In this document: positions 8,650 through 17,275 of the stretch, in pieces
How positions within the stretch are numbered: the first letter of the stretch is position 1
Layout of the letters: every line of letters starts with the position of its first letter
Assembly: GCF_031585635.1 (NCBI RefSeq)
Contig: NZ_CP134197.1
Coordinates: 872,490-936,489 of the forward strand
Length of the DNA stretch: 64,000 nucleotides
Source of the DNA: Paraburkholderia sp. FT54
Lineage (GTDB): Bacteria; Pseudomonadota; Gammaproteobacteria; Burkholderiales; Burkholderiaceae
Direction: 5' to 3'
Translations under genes and position numbers: made by a program
The notes under the pieces: generated by a model
What the model saw: only the letters and a program-made list of their open reading frames with translations
The model's database searches: none
What the model was told of the DNA's origin: nothing

Positions 8650-10111
8650 GTATGGACTTCCGGCGCTTCTCGCGAGCGTCGCCGCACTCTGCGCCTGCTC
8701 GCTCGCGCCGCAATATCAGGTCCCGCCGACGCCGGTCGCGGCGCAATACAAGACCGTCGGCCCGTGGACCGCGGCACAGCCCGCCGACCGGATAGACCGC
8801 AACGGCTGGTGGAAGATGTATGGCGACGCACAGCTCGACGATCTCGAAACACGTCTGCTGGCCAACAACACCGACTTGCGCGCGGCGTACGCACACTATG
8901 AGCAAGCGCAGGCTTTCGTGGCGCAGGTCGAATCGGGACTGTATCCGTCGGTCAGTGTGAGCGCCGTGCCGCAGCGCAATCGCCAGTCCGACAACCGGCC
9001 GTTGCGCGTGGGCGGCCCGAACGAATACAACTCCGTCACGCTCGGCGGCGAAATCAACTATGACCTCGACCTCTGGGGCCGCGTGCGCGACTCCGTGGTG
9101 GCCGGCAAGGACGAAGCGCAGGCGACCCAGGCCGATCTGGCCTCGGTCAGGCTGAGCCTGCAGGTCGAACTGGCGGACAGTTGCCTGCGCTTACGCGGTC
9201 TCGACCAGCAAACCGAGTTGTTGAACGAGACTGTCGTGGCGTACACGAAGGCCTTGCAACTCACGGAGACGTTGCACAACAGTGGGATCGTGTCGGGCCT
9301 CGACGTTTCCCGAGCGCAAACGCAACTTTCGTCGGCGAAGTCGCAGTTGTCGCAGAATCTGGCGCAACGCGCCCTGATCGAACACGCGATCGCGGTTCTG
9401 GTCGGCGCCTCGGCGTCCGAATTCAGCCTGCCGCCCCAGACCGCCGCTATCGCGTTGCCGGCGATTCCGACCGGCCTGCCCTCGACGCTGCTGCAACGGC
9501 GGCCCGATGTCGCTGCGGCGGAACGCCGGGTGGCCGAAGCCAACGCGAAAATTGGCGTCGCGCGGGCGGCCTACTTCCCGGACATCACGTTGAGCTTGCA
9601 GGGTGGCGTGCAGAGCGCGGCCTACGCCGGCCTGGTCAGCGCGCCCAATCTGTTCTGGGCGGTCGGCCCGCAACTCGTGCAGTACGTGTTCGACGGCGGG
9701 TACCGTCGTGCGCAACTCGATGCCGCCAAAGCGGCAACCGAAGAAGCGGGAGAACTGTATCGCGGTGTGGTGCTGTCCGCATTCCAGCAGGTTGAAGATA
9801 ACCTTGCCCTGCTGTCGTATCTCGGCACTGCGCTGGCTGAGCAACGGGATGCAGCAAACGCCGCCCAGTACTCGGTCGACCTCGCGTTACGTCAATATCG
9901 CCAGGGTGTGGTGGGTTACCTCGATGTCGTGCAGGCGCAGACGGTCGCACTCGAAGCGCAACGCAGCGTGCTCGATATCCAGACACGCCAGTTGAGTGCG
10001 AATGTGCAACTCCTGCATGCGCTTGGCGGTGGATGGTCGAGCGATGAACTTGCTCAAGCTGCTGCAGCGCCGGCGCTCGTCGCGACAGCAACGGAACACA
10101 GCGCGAATTGA
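8642..10111 (+). CDS. Outer-membrane efflux factor, NodT/OprM type lipoprotein
   Basis: A 489-residue TolC-like outer-membrane channel subunit. The N-terminus has a short basic signal peptide ending in a Cys-containing lipobox-like stretch (AALCACS, Cys19 the likely lipidated residue), then the NodT-type region APQYQVPPTPVAAQYK. Two related halves each carry the long coiled-coil hairpin; the signature RRPDVAAAERRVAEANAKIGV is in the second half. The start ATG at 8642 overlaps the adaptor stop by eight bases. Together with the preceding two genes it completes a tripartite pump, so no outside channel such as a shared TolC is needed. Confidence 0.92.
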   Translation: MVKYGLPALLASVAALCACSLAPQYQVPPTPVAAQYKTVGPWTAAQPADRIDRNGWWKMYGDAQLDDLETRLLANNTDLRAAYAHYEQAQAFVAQVESGLYPSVSVSAVPQRNRQSDNRPLRVGGPNEYNSVTLGGEINYDLDLWGRVRDSVVAGKDEAQATQADLASVRLSLQVELADSCLRLRGLDQQTELLNETVVAYTKALQLTETLHNSGIVSGLDVSRAQTQLSSAKSQLSQNLAQRALIEHAIAVLVGASASEFSLPPQTAAIALPAIPTGLPSTLLQRRPDVAAAERRVAEANAKIGVARAAYFPDITLSLQGGVQSAAYAGLVSAPNLFWAVGPQLVQYVFDGGYRRAQLDAAKAATEEAGELYRGVVLSAFQQVEDNLALLSYLGTALAEQRDAANAAQYSVDLALRQYRQGVVGYLDVVQAQTVALEAQRSVLDIQTRQLSANVQLLHALGGGWSSDELAQAAAAPALVATATEHSAN

Positions 10112-10181
10112 GCGCCGCTGCGCGGTGCGGGAACGGCATGCTCCGTATTTTGAGTACTTCGGAGCACGTTCCCTATCCGGA

Positions 10182-10643
10182 CTATTGCAACCTGCTGGCG
10201 GTCGCGGCAACGTTGAGCCTGGTAACGTCGCGGCGATCAGGTGTCTGCGCCTCTTCCGAAATTGGCAAACTAACGCTGCTTTTGATCAACCTGGCAAACC
10301 GCGCCTTGGCCTCAACCATGTGTCGGGTCGCGGCCGCCGTCAGTTGCTGATCGTGAATGGCGAGGATCTCTTCGAGCATGCCTGCGACCTCCGCGCTGAT
10401 TTGCCACACGCCGTCACACTGTGCCCTGCCGGCGGCTTGATCCAGTGCAGCCTCCGCACGCCGGTACAGATCGACAGATGCATTACCGAATCCGGCCTCT
10501 TGTAAGTAGTACGTCAGATAGACAACTCTGTTCAGCTCACTGATCAGATGAGCGTTTCCTTGCCCTTTGCGGCAGACCGCAAGCGCGAGATGATTTGCGA
10601 GTGAGATATCAGAGGCAGCGCGCCTCGTCATTGGGAGCTGCAT
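10182..10643 (-). CDS. Conserved protein of unknown function
   Basis: About 153 residues, mostly helical, with no signal peptide or membrane segment and no catalytic motif that I recognise. The frame is open to 10769; the start at 10643 (ATGCAGCTCCCA) was chosen because the sequence becomes protein-like there. AAGGAG directly abuts it, so the next ATG at 10631 (MTRRAASDIS) may be the true start. Clear features are a helix-rich LANHLALAVCRKGQGNAHLISELNRVVYLTYYLQEAG segment (two parts) and an alanine-rich C-terminus. It looks like a Burkholderia-group family of small cytoplasmic proteins found in several copies per genome, but I cannot give a function. Confidence 0.6.
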   Translation of the reverse strand: MQLPMTRRAASDISLANHLALAVCRKGQGNAHLISELNRVVYLTYYLQEAGFGNASVDLYRRAEAALDQAAGRAQCDGVWQISAEVAGMLEEILAIHDQQLTAAATRHMVEAKARFARLIKSSVSLPISEEAQTPDRRDVTRLNVAATASRLQ

Positions 10644-10848
10644 CTCCTTGCTCAGGTGACGCCGAACAAAAGAAGCGCGGCCCGTGGGCCGGCGAGTGCT
10701 ATGTGACATTGAAAGTGTATCGAATAGAGAGTTGCGAAACGGCCCTACTGGCGCGCGAATCATGGACATTCACGGTTGGGTCGCGTCAATTCTATAGCGA
10801 TATCGCCGAGGCTGCATTTACGATAAATTTGCAACCGCGCTGCCCCGC

Positions 10849-11724
10849 TTAGCCAAATTTGAACTCCGAGGCCACTTGCAGAAAGGCCTGGATCAGCCGG
10901 ATACGCACTGAGGAGCGCCCCCATATCAATCCGACCACGCGCTTCTGAAAAGGATGCGGCAGCGGCCATTTGGCAAGCGATAAATCGGCGAGTGGTTTCG
11001 TCGTCCAGTCGGGCACGAGCGAAACACCGAGACCGCGGTCGACCAGCGCGGCGATCGCGCCGAGCCCGTCGAGCTCGCAGCGTTGATGCGGCGTAATGCC
11101 GTGCTGCCGAAGGTAACTCTCGGCGAGCTGCCCGCCGACAACATTGCGGTCGTAACGGAGAAACGGTTCCGTCTGCAATGTGACGTGCGGATCGGTCACC
11201 TTCATGGCGGCAGGCGTCAGCAGCACGAGCGGTTCTTCCCTGAACGTGTGCCAGTCGCAACTTTTCGGCAGATTGAAAGGAGGCCGTGCGACGACCGCGG
11301 CATCGAGATCACCGCTCACCACTTTCCGATACAGGTCGAGCGAGGTGCCGGGCTCGAGATAGAAATCGATTCCTGGGTGCCGCGCCAGCAATTCGGCCAG
11401 CATGACGGGGATCAGACTCGTCATCATCGTACCCATGCCGCCGAGGCGCAGTTGCCCACCCAGCGTGGATGGATTCTCCAAATCCGACTTCAGGTCGCGA
11501 ATGTCATGCAGTACCTGGCGAGCGCGTTCGAGGATACGTTCGCCGGCCTCCGTCGTACCGACCGTGCGTCCGCAGCGACGCACGAGTTGACCGCCCAGCT
11601 CCGTTTCGAGCATCTTCAGGCGCTGTGCCACCGCGGCCGGCGTCAGATCGAGCCGGCGGGCGGCTTCCGCGATCGAGCCGAACTCGACCACGTAGACAAA
11701 GCTCTGAAGATAACGGGAGTCCAT
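10849..11724 (-). CDS. LysR-family transcriptional regulator
   Basis: A 291-residue LysR-type regulator. The DNA-binding domain starts at once (MDSRYLQSFVYVVEFGSIAE, then AARRLDLTPAAVAQRLKMLE), followed by a linker helix and a periplasmic-binding-like effector domain with the usual RPPFNLP and VDRGLGVSLVPDW segments. It is divergent from the lactonase-MFS pair across a 220-bp intergenic space, the classical arrangement for a LysR protein that controls the neighbouring operon. The ligand is unknown. Confidence 0.9.
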   Translation of the reverse strand: MDSRYLQSFVYVVEFGSIAEAARRLDLTPAAVAQRLKMLETELGGQLVRRCGRTVGTTEAGERILERARQVLHDIRDLKSDLENPSTLGGQLRLGGMGTMMTSLIPVMLAELLARHPGIDFYLEPGTSLDLYRKVVSGDLDAAVVARPPFNLPKSCDWHTFREEPLVLLTPAAMKVTDPHVTLQTEPFLRYDRNVVGGQLAESYLRQHGITPHQRCELDGLGAIAALVDRGLGVSLVPDWTTKPLADLSLAKWPLPHPFQKRVVGLIWGRSSVRIRLIQAFLQVASEFKFG

Positions 11725-11944
11725 CGAAAGAAATTTTATGTTTTGAAGAAAGGAAAGACTACTTCTTCTGAGGAGCGATGACTAGCATACTCGTCGCAAA
11801 TATCCCCTTGGTGCGTCCGTGACTGGTCGAATCTGGCTGCGACGTCGATCATCGGGCTGTTCTGCGAGTGCAATCAGTTGGCATGGCTGACGGACCATTA
11901 AAGACTCGACCGGGAGCTTGGCGATTCATAACAGGAAGGAGACG

Positions 11945-12766
11945 ATGACGGTGCCAGCCAGCCTATCCGGCGCGACCGAAACGCTTGTCAAAAGCGTTGC
12001 GCTATTCAACCTGGGCACACTGATCAACGACCAGTCGTCGTTGACGTTGCGGCGCGGAATGGGCACGCGGGTCGAGGTTCCCGTAACCGGCGCGCTGATC
12101 GAGATGACGGACGGTGAACATATTCTGTTCGATACCGGTCTTCTGCCGCATAACTGCGAACGCAACGATGGCGCCGATCCCTGCCTGTCGATGAAGCGCT
12201 TTTCCGACATGATCACGCGCTATGAACGACAGGACGACATTCGCGCACGGCTGGCCGACCTCGGTCGTACACCGCAGGACGTGAAGATCGTCATCAACAG
12301 CCACTTCCACTGGGACCACTCGGGCGGCAACCTGTTATTCCCTCATGCACGATTCCTGGTACAGGGCTCGGAATACCGCTTTGCATACCAGCCAGACAGC
12401 TTTGCCGCGCGGCCTTACGAGCGCGCCTATTTCGATTGCGGCATCGACTATGAACTGCTGCACGGCGATCAGGTGGTCAAGCCCGGCGTGGCCGTACTCA
12501 CAACGCCAGGCCACACGCCGGGGCATCAATCGCTGATGGTGCGTCTGCCGTCGGGCTCGCTCATGATCCTGACCGGCGACGCCGTGTTCTGCCCGGCCAA
12601 TCTCGAGCCCGACTCGCCGCCCGGCAATGCGCACACCACCGAACAGGCGATTGCATCGATCGCGCGGCTGCGCCTGCTGTGTGACTTCTTCGGCGGTGAA
12701 CTGGTGATCTGCCACGACCCCGACTTCTGGAAGAAGTGGCAACCGGCGCCGCATCGATACACGTGA
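11945..12766 (+). CDS. Metallo-beta-lactamase-fold lactonase, AHL-lactonase family
   Basis: A 273-residue metallohydrolase. The dinuclear metal site HxHxDH is complete (His120, His122, Asp124, His125 in INSHFHWDHSGGN); a further His follows in TTPGHTPGHQS, the bridging Asp in LTGDAVF, and the last His in VICHDPDFW. This set matches N-acyl-homoserine-lactone lactonases such as AiiA and AttM. In AiiA the residue three after the bridging Asp is, from memory, a catalytic Tyr; here it is Phe, so other lactone substrates are possible. The ATG at 11945 has AGGAAGGAG just upstream. It precedes an ACS-family carrier by 226 bp, which hints at uptake and opening of a sugar-acid or other lactone rather than, or as well as, signal quenching. 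Confidence 0.8.
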   Translation: MTVPASLSGATETLVKSVALFNLGTLINDQSSLTLRRGMGTRVEVPVTGALIEMTDGEHILFDTGLLPHNCERNDGADPCLSMKRFSDMITRYERQDDIRARLADLGRTPQDVKIVINSHFHWDHSGGNLLFPHARFLVQGSEYRFAYQPDSFAARPYERAYFDCGIDYELLHGDQVVKPGVAVLTTPGHTPGHQSLMVRLPSGSLMILTGDAVFCPANLEPDSPPGNAHTTEQAIASIARLRLLCDFFGGELVICHDPDFWKKWQPAPHRYT

Positions 12767-12773
12767 GTCACAA

Positions 12774-12808
12774 GGTCTGGCCCCGGATGCTCAGGACGGC
12801 GCCAGACC
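12774..12808. terminator. Inverted repeat after the lactonase gene
   Basis: GGTCTGGC (12774-12781) and GCCAGACC (12801-12808) form a perfect 8-bp inverted repeat with a 19-base loop eight bases after the lactonase stop. There is no T run, so it may be an attenuator or mRNA-stabilising hairpin rather than a strong terminator before the MFS gene. Confidence 0.4.
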
Positions 12809-12992
12809 GGATCCAGTTCTTGCGTTGCCTGAGCAGTATTTCGTGCAGTGCCTCGCATACTGAGACGGTCAGGACCGTCGCGATGCAAGGCCGGATCGTT
12901 TGCAATACGTAACGATACAAAGATAAACACGTGCTGTCGCGCAGGGCTGGTTGCCGCCTTGTCGCCATGCACGCGAAACATGGAGACAGACA

Positions 12993-14288
12993 ATGAAGCA
13001 AAGATGGTTCCGCTTACTGCCCGTAATGATGATGACCCTTATCATCGCGTTCATGGACCGCACCAACATCGGTTTTGCGATTCCGTCGATGGGCAAGGAA
13101 CTCGGGCTGACTGCCTCGATTCTCGGATTCGCTTCGGGCGTGCTGTTTCTCGGCTATGGCGCTTCGCAGGTTCTGGGCGGCTGGATCGCCGACAAGGGCC
13201 ACGGCAAGACGCTGATCGCCGTGCTGATGGTGCTGTGGGGAGCGATCGAAATGGCGCAGGGTTATGTGCACAATGCGCAGGAGCTCGTCGCGGTTCGCTT
13301 CGCGATCGGCGTGTTCGAAGGCGGCATATTCCCGACTTTCCTGCTGTTCGTCAGGAACTGGTTTGCGCCGTCCGAGCGCGCTCGCGCAAATGGCATCTGG
13401 CAACTTTGCTACCCCTTCGCCGCGATGGCGAGCGGTCCGATCGCCGGCTACATCCTGAAGCTCGGCGACTGGCGCACGTTGTTCATCGTCGAGGGCGTAT
13501 TCCCGCTCGTATGGGTATTTGTATGGCTGTGGGGCGTGGCCGATTCGCCGCGCAACGCAAAGTGGTTGAAAGCCGCCGATCGCGCGCAGCTGCTCGAACG
13601 CCTCGACTCGGAAAACAAGCGGCACGCGTCGCAAGCGCCAGCGCCCACACTGGTGTCCTTCAGTTCGCAATTGCGGCGTCCAGCGGTGTGGCTCTTCGCC
13701 ACGGCGATCCTGCTTTGGAACACGGGCTTCCTCGGCTTTGTGATCTGGCTGCCCAGCGTCATTCATCAACAGCCTGGGCTTTCGCCGACGGACATCGGCT
13801 GGCTCTCATCGATTCCCTACGCGTTCGCGATCGTCCTCATGCCGATCCTGACTTACTGGTCCGACCGCAAACTGGACCGGCGGCTCTTTTCCGCGATCCC
13901 GCTGGCCATTTCCGGCCTCGCCCTCCTGATTGGCGGCGAGACCTTCGAGTCCAGCCCGTTCGTCGCCAACATGGCGCTGCTCGTGATCGCCGGCGCGACA
14001 CTGTACGGATCGCAGCCAGTACTCTGGTCGATCGCCACTGATCTCGTGCCGCCTGAAGTGACGGCCCGCATAAGCGGCATGATCAACGGCATCGGCATGA
14101 TCGGGGCCTTCGGAGGGCCTTACTTCGTCGGCTTCGCGCGCTCGCTCACCAACTCGTTTTCCGCCGGACTGCTGGTCATGGGCCTCTGTCTGATCGGCAC
14201 GAGCGCGTTCGTCATGTTGATCAAGGAAACCGCCAGACCACGACATCAGCCTGACACAGCGGCTGAGCCGAATATGGGCCGTAGCTGA
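12993..14288 (+). CDS. MFS transporter, ACS family
   Basis: A 431-residue inner-membrane carrier with about 12 predicted membrane segments. The TM1 signature IIAFMDRTNIGFAIPSMGKEL and GVLFLGYGASQVLGGWIADKG identify the anion:cation symporter group (phthalate, tartrate, hexuronate and similar carriers). The ATG at 12993 is preferred over an upstream in-frame start because GGAGACA precedes it by the right distance. It follows the lactonase gene on the same strand and is convergent with the beta-hydroxyacid dehydrogenase gene. The substrate is unknown, probably a carboxylate or hydroxy acid. Confidence 0.9.
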   Translation: MKQRWFRLLPVMMMTLIIAFMDRTNIGFAIPSMGKELGLTASILGFASGVLFLGYGASQVLGGWIADKGHGKTLIAVLMVLWGAIEMAQGYVHNAQELVAVRFAIGVFEGGIFPTFLLFVRNWFAPSERARANGIWQLCYPFAAMASGPIAGYILKLGDWRTLFIVEGVFPLVWVFVWLWGVADSPRNAKWLKAADRAQLLERLDSENKRHASQAPAPTLVSFSSQLRRPAVWLFATAILLWNTGFLGFVIWLPSVIHQQPGLSPTDIGWLSSIPYAFAIVLMPILTYWSDRKLDRRLFSAIPLAISGLALLIGGETFESSPFVANMALLVIAGATLYGSQPVLWSIATDLVPPEVTARISGMINGIGMIGAFGGPYFVGFARSLTNSFSAGLLVMGLCLIGTSAFVMLIKETARPRHQPDTAAEPNMGRS

Positions 14289-14355
14289 GCCGGAGATAGC
14301 ACCTCGGGTCCGCTAATACTCGACGTTTCCGCTCGCGCGCCGTTCGACACGTGAA

Positions 14356-14378
14356 ATGCCGCTCATGGCGAGCGGCAT
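14356..14378. terminator. Stem-loop between convergent genes
   Basis: ATGCCGCTC-ATGGC-GAGCGGCAT is a perfect 9-bp inverted repeat with a five-base loop, placed between the ends of the convergent MFS and dehydrogenase genes. There is no T run on either side. It is a plausible bidirectional transcription stop. Confidence 0.55.
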
Positions 14379-14392
14379 CGTGCCCATTGCGC

Positions 14393-15298
14393 TTAGCCGC
14401 CGTGAAGCGCGTTGCTCAAGCCGGCATCGGACAGCGCGCAAAGCGCCACCGCCGACCAGTCATGTTCAGCACCGAGCCCTTGCGAGCGCAACGTGAGGAA
14501 CCGGTCGTGGACGAGACTTGCCAGCGGCAGCGGCACGCCAAGCGCCTCAGCGGCCGCCAGCATCAGGCGGTTGTCCTTCTGGCCGAGCGGCAACGAGAAG
14601 CCCGGCGGCTGGAATTGCTGCGCCGCGATCAGCGGACCGTAGATCTTGTATGGCGCCGCATTGAAGTTTGCGTTCGTCAACAGTTCCACCAGACGCATCG
14701 GATCGATGCCGGCCTTGCCCGCAACGGCACACGCTTCGCCCAGCGTTTCGATGATCACGGATAGCATGAAATTGCCGATCAGCTTCACCAGATTGGCCTG
14801 CGAAGGATCCTCGCCGACAATGCCGACCGACTGTCCAAGCGTTTCGAGAAGCGGCACGGCAACCTTCAGATGCTCGTCCGCGCCGGCTGCCATGATGAAC
14901 AGCTTGCGCGCCGCCGCGGCATCGGGCCGGCCGAATACCGGCGCGGACACGAAGGCAAGACCCGCTTCACGGTACTTCGCTGTGTGATCCTGCGCGGTGG
15001 CGACGCTAATCGTGCTCATCGAGATGTGCAGCGCACCCGGCTTCAGCGTGGTGGCGATGCCCGCCTCGCCGAACGTGACGGCTGCATGCGCGGCATCGTC
15101 GGCCACCATCGTGAACACCACGTCGGCCCCGAGCGCCGCCTGCGCGGGACTCGACGCGACGCTCGCGCCTGCTGCGCGCAGCGGTTCCGCGCGGGCCGGA
15201 CTCCGGTTGAAAACCTGCACATCATGCCCGGCGTCGATCAGGTTCTTCGCAATCGCGGCGCCCATCGAGCCAAGTCCTACAAATCCAATTTTCATCAT
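14393..15298 (-). CDS. Beta-hydroxyacid dehydrogenase (HIBADH/GLYR family)
   Basis: A 301-residue NAD(P)-dependent oxidoreductase. The N-terminal Rossmann motif is IGFVGLGSMGAAIAKNLIDAG, and the region with the catalytic lysine is LVKLIGNFMLSVIIETLGEA. The family reduces small semialdehydes (glyoxylate, succinic, tartronic or methylmalonic semialdehyde) or oxidises 3-hydroxyacids. The substrate loop reads SAPVFGRPDAAAARKLFIM rather than the APVSGG seen in tartronate-semialdehyde reductases, closer to glyoxylate/succinic-semialdehyde reductases. Two ATG codons (15298, 15295) are adjacent. It lies 38 bp after yqhD, so both reductases belong to the NemR-like operon and probably detoxify reactive carbonyls. 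Confidence 0.85.
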   Translation of the reverse strand: MMKIGFVGLGSMGAAIAKNLIDAGHDVQVFNRSPARAEPLRAAGASVASSPAQAALGADVVFTMVADDAAHAAVTFGEAGIATTLKPGALHISMSTISVATAQDHTAKYREAGLAFVSAPVFGRPDAAAARKLFIMAAGADEHLKVAVPLLETLGQSVGIVGEDPSQANLVKLIGNFMLSVIIETLGEACAVAGKAGIDPMRLVELLTNANFNAAPYKIYGPLIAAQQFQPPGFSLPLGQKDNRLMLAAAEALGVPLPLASLVHDRFLTLRSQGLGAEHDWSAVALCALSDAGLSNALHGG

Positions 15299-15336
15299 GC
15301 CATTCCAAATGATCAGCCGCGCGAATGCGGGCCTGT

Positions 15337-16491
15337 TCAGACTGCAAATTGATAGACCTGACGGCTTACGTCGAGCGTCACGTCGCCGTGTTCGCCCAAT
15401 GCCGTCATTCCGTGCTCTTCGAGCTTCGCCATCAGCGTGCCGATGGACTGGCCGCCAATCTTGTAGTCGCGCAAGCGGGTTCCCACCGACATGCGTTCGA
15501 AGAACACGCGGGTCGCCGTGATCGCCGCGCTGATACGTTCGTCCTCGCTGCCCTCGGTGATGTTCCACACGCGTTCGGCGTACTGCAGCAACTTCCCGCG
15601 CTTCGATTCGCGGCGCACGCTCAGCATGGCCGGCAGCACGATGGCGAGCGTCTGTGCGTGATCGAGTCCGTGCAGCGCCGTGATCTCGTGGCCGAGCATG
15701 TGAGTCGCCCAGTCCTGCGGCACGCCGGCGCCGATCAGGCCGTTCAGCGCCAGCGTCGCCGTCCACATCAGGTTGGCCCGCACCGCATAGTTGTGCGGCT
15801 CGGCAAGCGCTTGCGGGCCGACTTCAGTCAGCGTGATCAGCAAGCCTTCGGCGAAACGGTCCTGTACCCTGGCATCGACCGGATAGGTCAGATACTGTTC
15901 GACGATATGAACGAACGCGTCGACGACACCATTGGCAATCTGCCGCTGCGGCAACGAATACGTCGTGGTCGGATCCAGCACCGAGAAGACCGGATAGGTC
16001 GCCTCGCTGCGGAACGGCAGCTTGTCGCCTTTCGCGCGATGGCTGATCACGCCGCCGTTGTTCATTTCCGAACCGGTGGCAGGCAAGGTCAGCACACTGC
16101 CGAACGGCATCGCGTCGCGTACCTCGGTCTGCTTCGCGAGAATGTCCCACGGCTCGCCGTCGAACTTCACCGCGGCGGCGATGAACTTGGTGCCGTCGAT
16201 CACCGAGCCGCCGCCCACTGCCAGCAGAAAATCGATGTTCTTCTCACGGGCGAGCGCAACCGCTTCCATCAGCGTTTCGTAAGTGGGATTCGGCTCGATG
16301 CCGCTGAACACGTGCCACGCGCGTTCGCCGAGCGCCGCCTGCACTTGCGCGAGCACGCCGTTGCTCTTGATGCTGCCGCCCCCGCACGTAATCAGTACCC
16401 GCGCGTTGGCCGGGACGTATGCATCGAGTGCGGCAATCTGACCTTCGCCGAAAATGATTCGCGTGGGGTTGTGAAACGTAAAGTTCTGCAT
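15337..16491 (-). CDS. yqhD: NADPH-dependent aldehyde reductase YqhD (iron-dependent ADH family)
   Basis: A 384-residue group III alcohol dehydrogenase, close to the 387 residues of E. coli YqhD. The N-terminus MQNFTFHNPTRIIFGEGQI, the NADPH-binding GGGSVIDGTKFIAA and the metal-site stretches VVDAFVHIVEQY and HMLGHEITALHGLDHAQTLA are all present. The enzyme reduces a wide range of toxic aldehydes (acrolein, malondialdehyde, furfural, glyoxal-type compounds). It lies between a TetR gene (upstream, 96 bp) and a beta-hydroxyacid dehydrogenase (downstream, 38 bp). Assignment to YqhD is firm; the physiological aldehyde is not known. Confidence 0.92.
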   Translation of the reverse strand: MQNFTFHNPTRIIFGEGQIAALDAYVPANARVLITCGGGSIKSNGVLAQVQAALGERAWHVFSGIEPNPTYETLMEAVALAREKNIDFLLAVGGGSVIDGTKFIAAAVKFDGEPWDILAKQTEVRDAMPFGSVLTLPATGSEMNNGGVISHRAKGDKLPFRSEATYPVFSVLDPTTTYSLPQRQIANGVVDAFVHIVEQYLTYPVDARVQDRFAEGLLITLTEVGPQALAEPHNYAVRANLMWTATLALNGLIGAGVPQDWATHMLGHEITALHGLDHAQTLAIVLPAMLSVRRESKRGKLLQYAERVWNITEGSEDERISAAITATRVFFERMSVGTRLRDYKIGGQSIGTLMAKLEEHGMTALGEHGDVTLDVSRQVYQFAV

Positions 16492-16515
16492 TGAATCTCT
16501 TCCTTACATTGAAAT

Positions 16516-16523
16516 GACCGGTC
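16516..16523. promoter_or_regulatory. Candidate TetR operator upstream of yqhD
   Basis: GACCGGTC, a perfect 8-bp palindrome inside ATGACCGGTCGT, sits 25 bp before the yqhD start in the 96-bp gap after the TetR gene. GACC/GGTC cores are common in operators of TetR-family regulators that sense electrophiles. Binding is inferred from position and symmetry only. Confidence 0.4.
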
Positions 16524-16587
16524 GTCTTAAAACGCAATAAACGGCTACCCGGATAAAACCCGTTGCCGTTCAGTCCAGCTACGACCG

Positions 16588-17196
16588 TTACTGCGGGGAT
16601 TTGAAAAACAGATCGAACATTGAATGCACGCAAGCCTTCAGCGGCTCGACCGAGTCATCCAGCTTCATCCGCAACAGGCTGCCTTCCCACGCATTCCATA
16701 ACAGGTCAGCCATTGCGTCCGCCGAAAGATCGCGCCGCACGGAGCCGTATTCCTGGCCGCGCCGCAGATAATCGGCACAGCCGACACGCCATTCATTCAC
16801 CGTCGTGCGCGCGGCGAGCCGGCACACATCGCTCGACTGCGCGACCTCGCCCGCAAAGTTACCGACCAGACAACCGTAGCGGTCGTCACAGTCTTCGTAG
16901 TCAGCAACGATGCGCGCGTAGATGCCGCGCAGCGCGAGCAGCGGATCAGCTGACGCGGCTTCGAGCGAATACTGCTGCCATTCAGCGGCCTGCTCCTGCG
17001 CGTAGTGGTGCAGGATCGCCGCGCCGAATGCCTCCTTGCTCTCGAAGTAGTTGTAGAACGAACCCTTCGGCACGCCAGCACGCTCGACGATGTCTTTTAC
17101 GCCGGTGCCGTGATAACCCGTTTCGGCAAACAGCCCGACACCTGCTTCGAGTAGCTTTTCGCGAAAGTCTTCAGTGCGTCGTGTTTGCATAACCAT
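16588..17196 (-). CDS. TetR-family regulator, NemR-like
   Basis: About 202 residues. The N-terminal helix-turn-helix is KLLEAGVGLFAETGYHGTGV followed by IVERAGVPKGSFYNYFESKEAF. The ligand domain contains DDRYGCLVGNFAGEVAQSSDVC, which lines up with the NemR segment around its redox-sensing Cys106 (SGCLTVKLSAEV). NemR responds to quinones, glyoxals and bleach by cysteine modification. The Cys after RYG here is the likely sensor. Two possible starts exist (17196 and 17190); neither has a strong Shine-Dalgarno. It directly precedes yqhD, so it is the probable repressor of an aldehyde-defence operon. The NemR comparison is from memory of that sequence. Confidence 0.82.
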   Translation of the reverse strand: MVMQTRRTEDFREKLLEAGVGLFAETGYHGTGVKDIVERAGVPKGSFYNYFESKEAFGAAILHHYAQEQAAEWQQYSLEAASADPLLALRGIYARIVADYEDCDDRYGCLVGNFAGEVAQSSDVCRLAARTTVNEWRVGCADYLRRGQEYGSVRRDLSADAMADLLWNAWEGSLLRMKLDDSVEPLKACVHSMFDLFFKSPQ

Positions 17197-17275
17197 TACA
17201 ACTGCAGTCCTGAAGCCAAGGTGTCGCTCCACCTGAGCGGGCGGCACTGCGCACGTACATCGATTTCAAGCCGTG

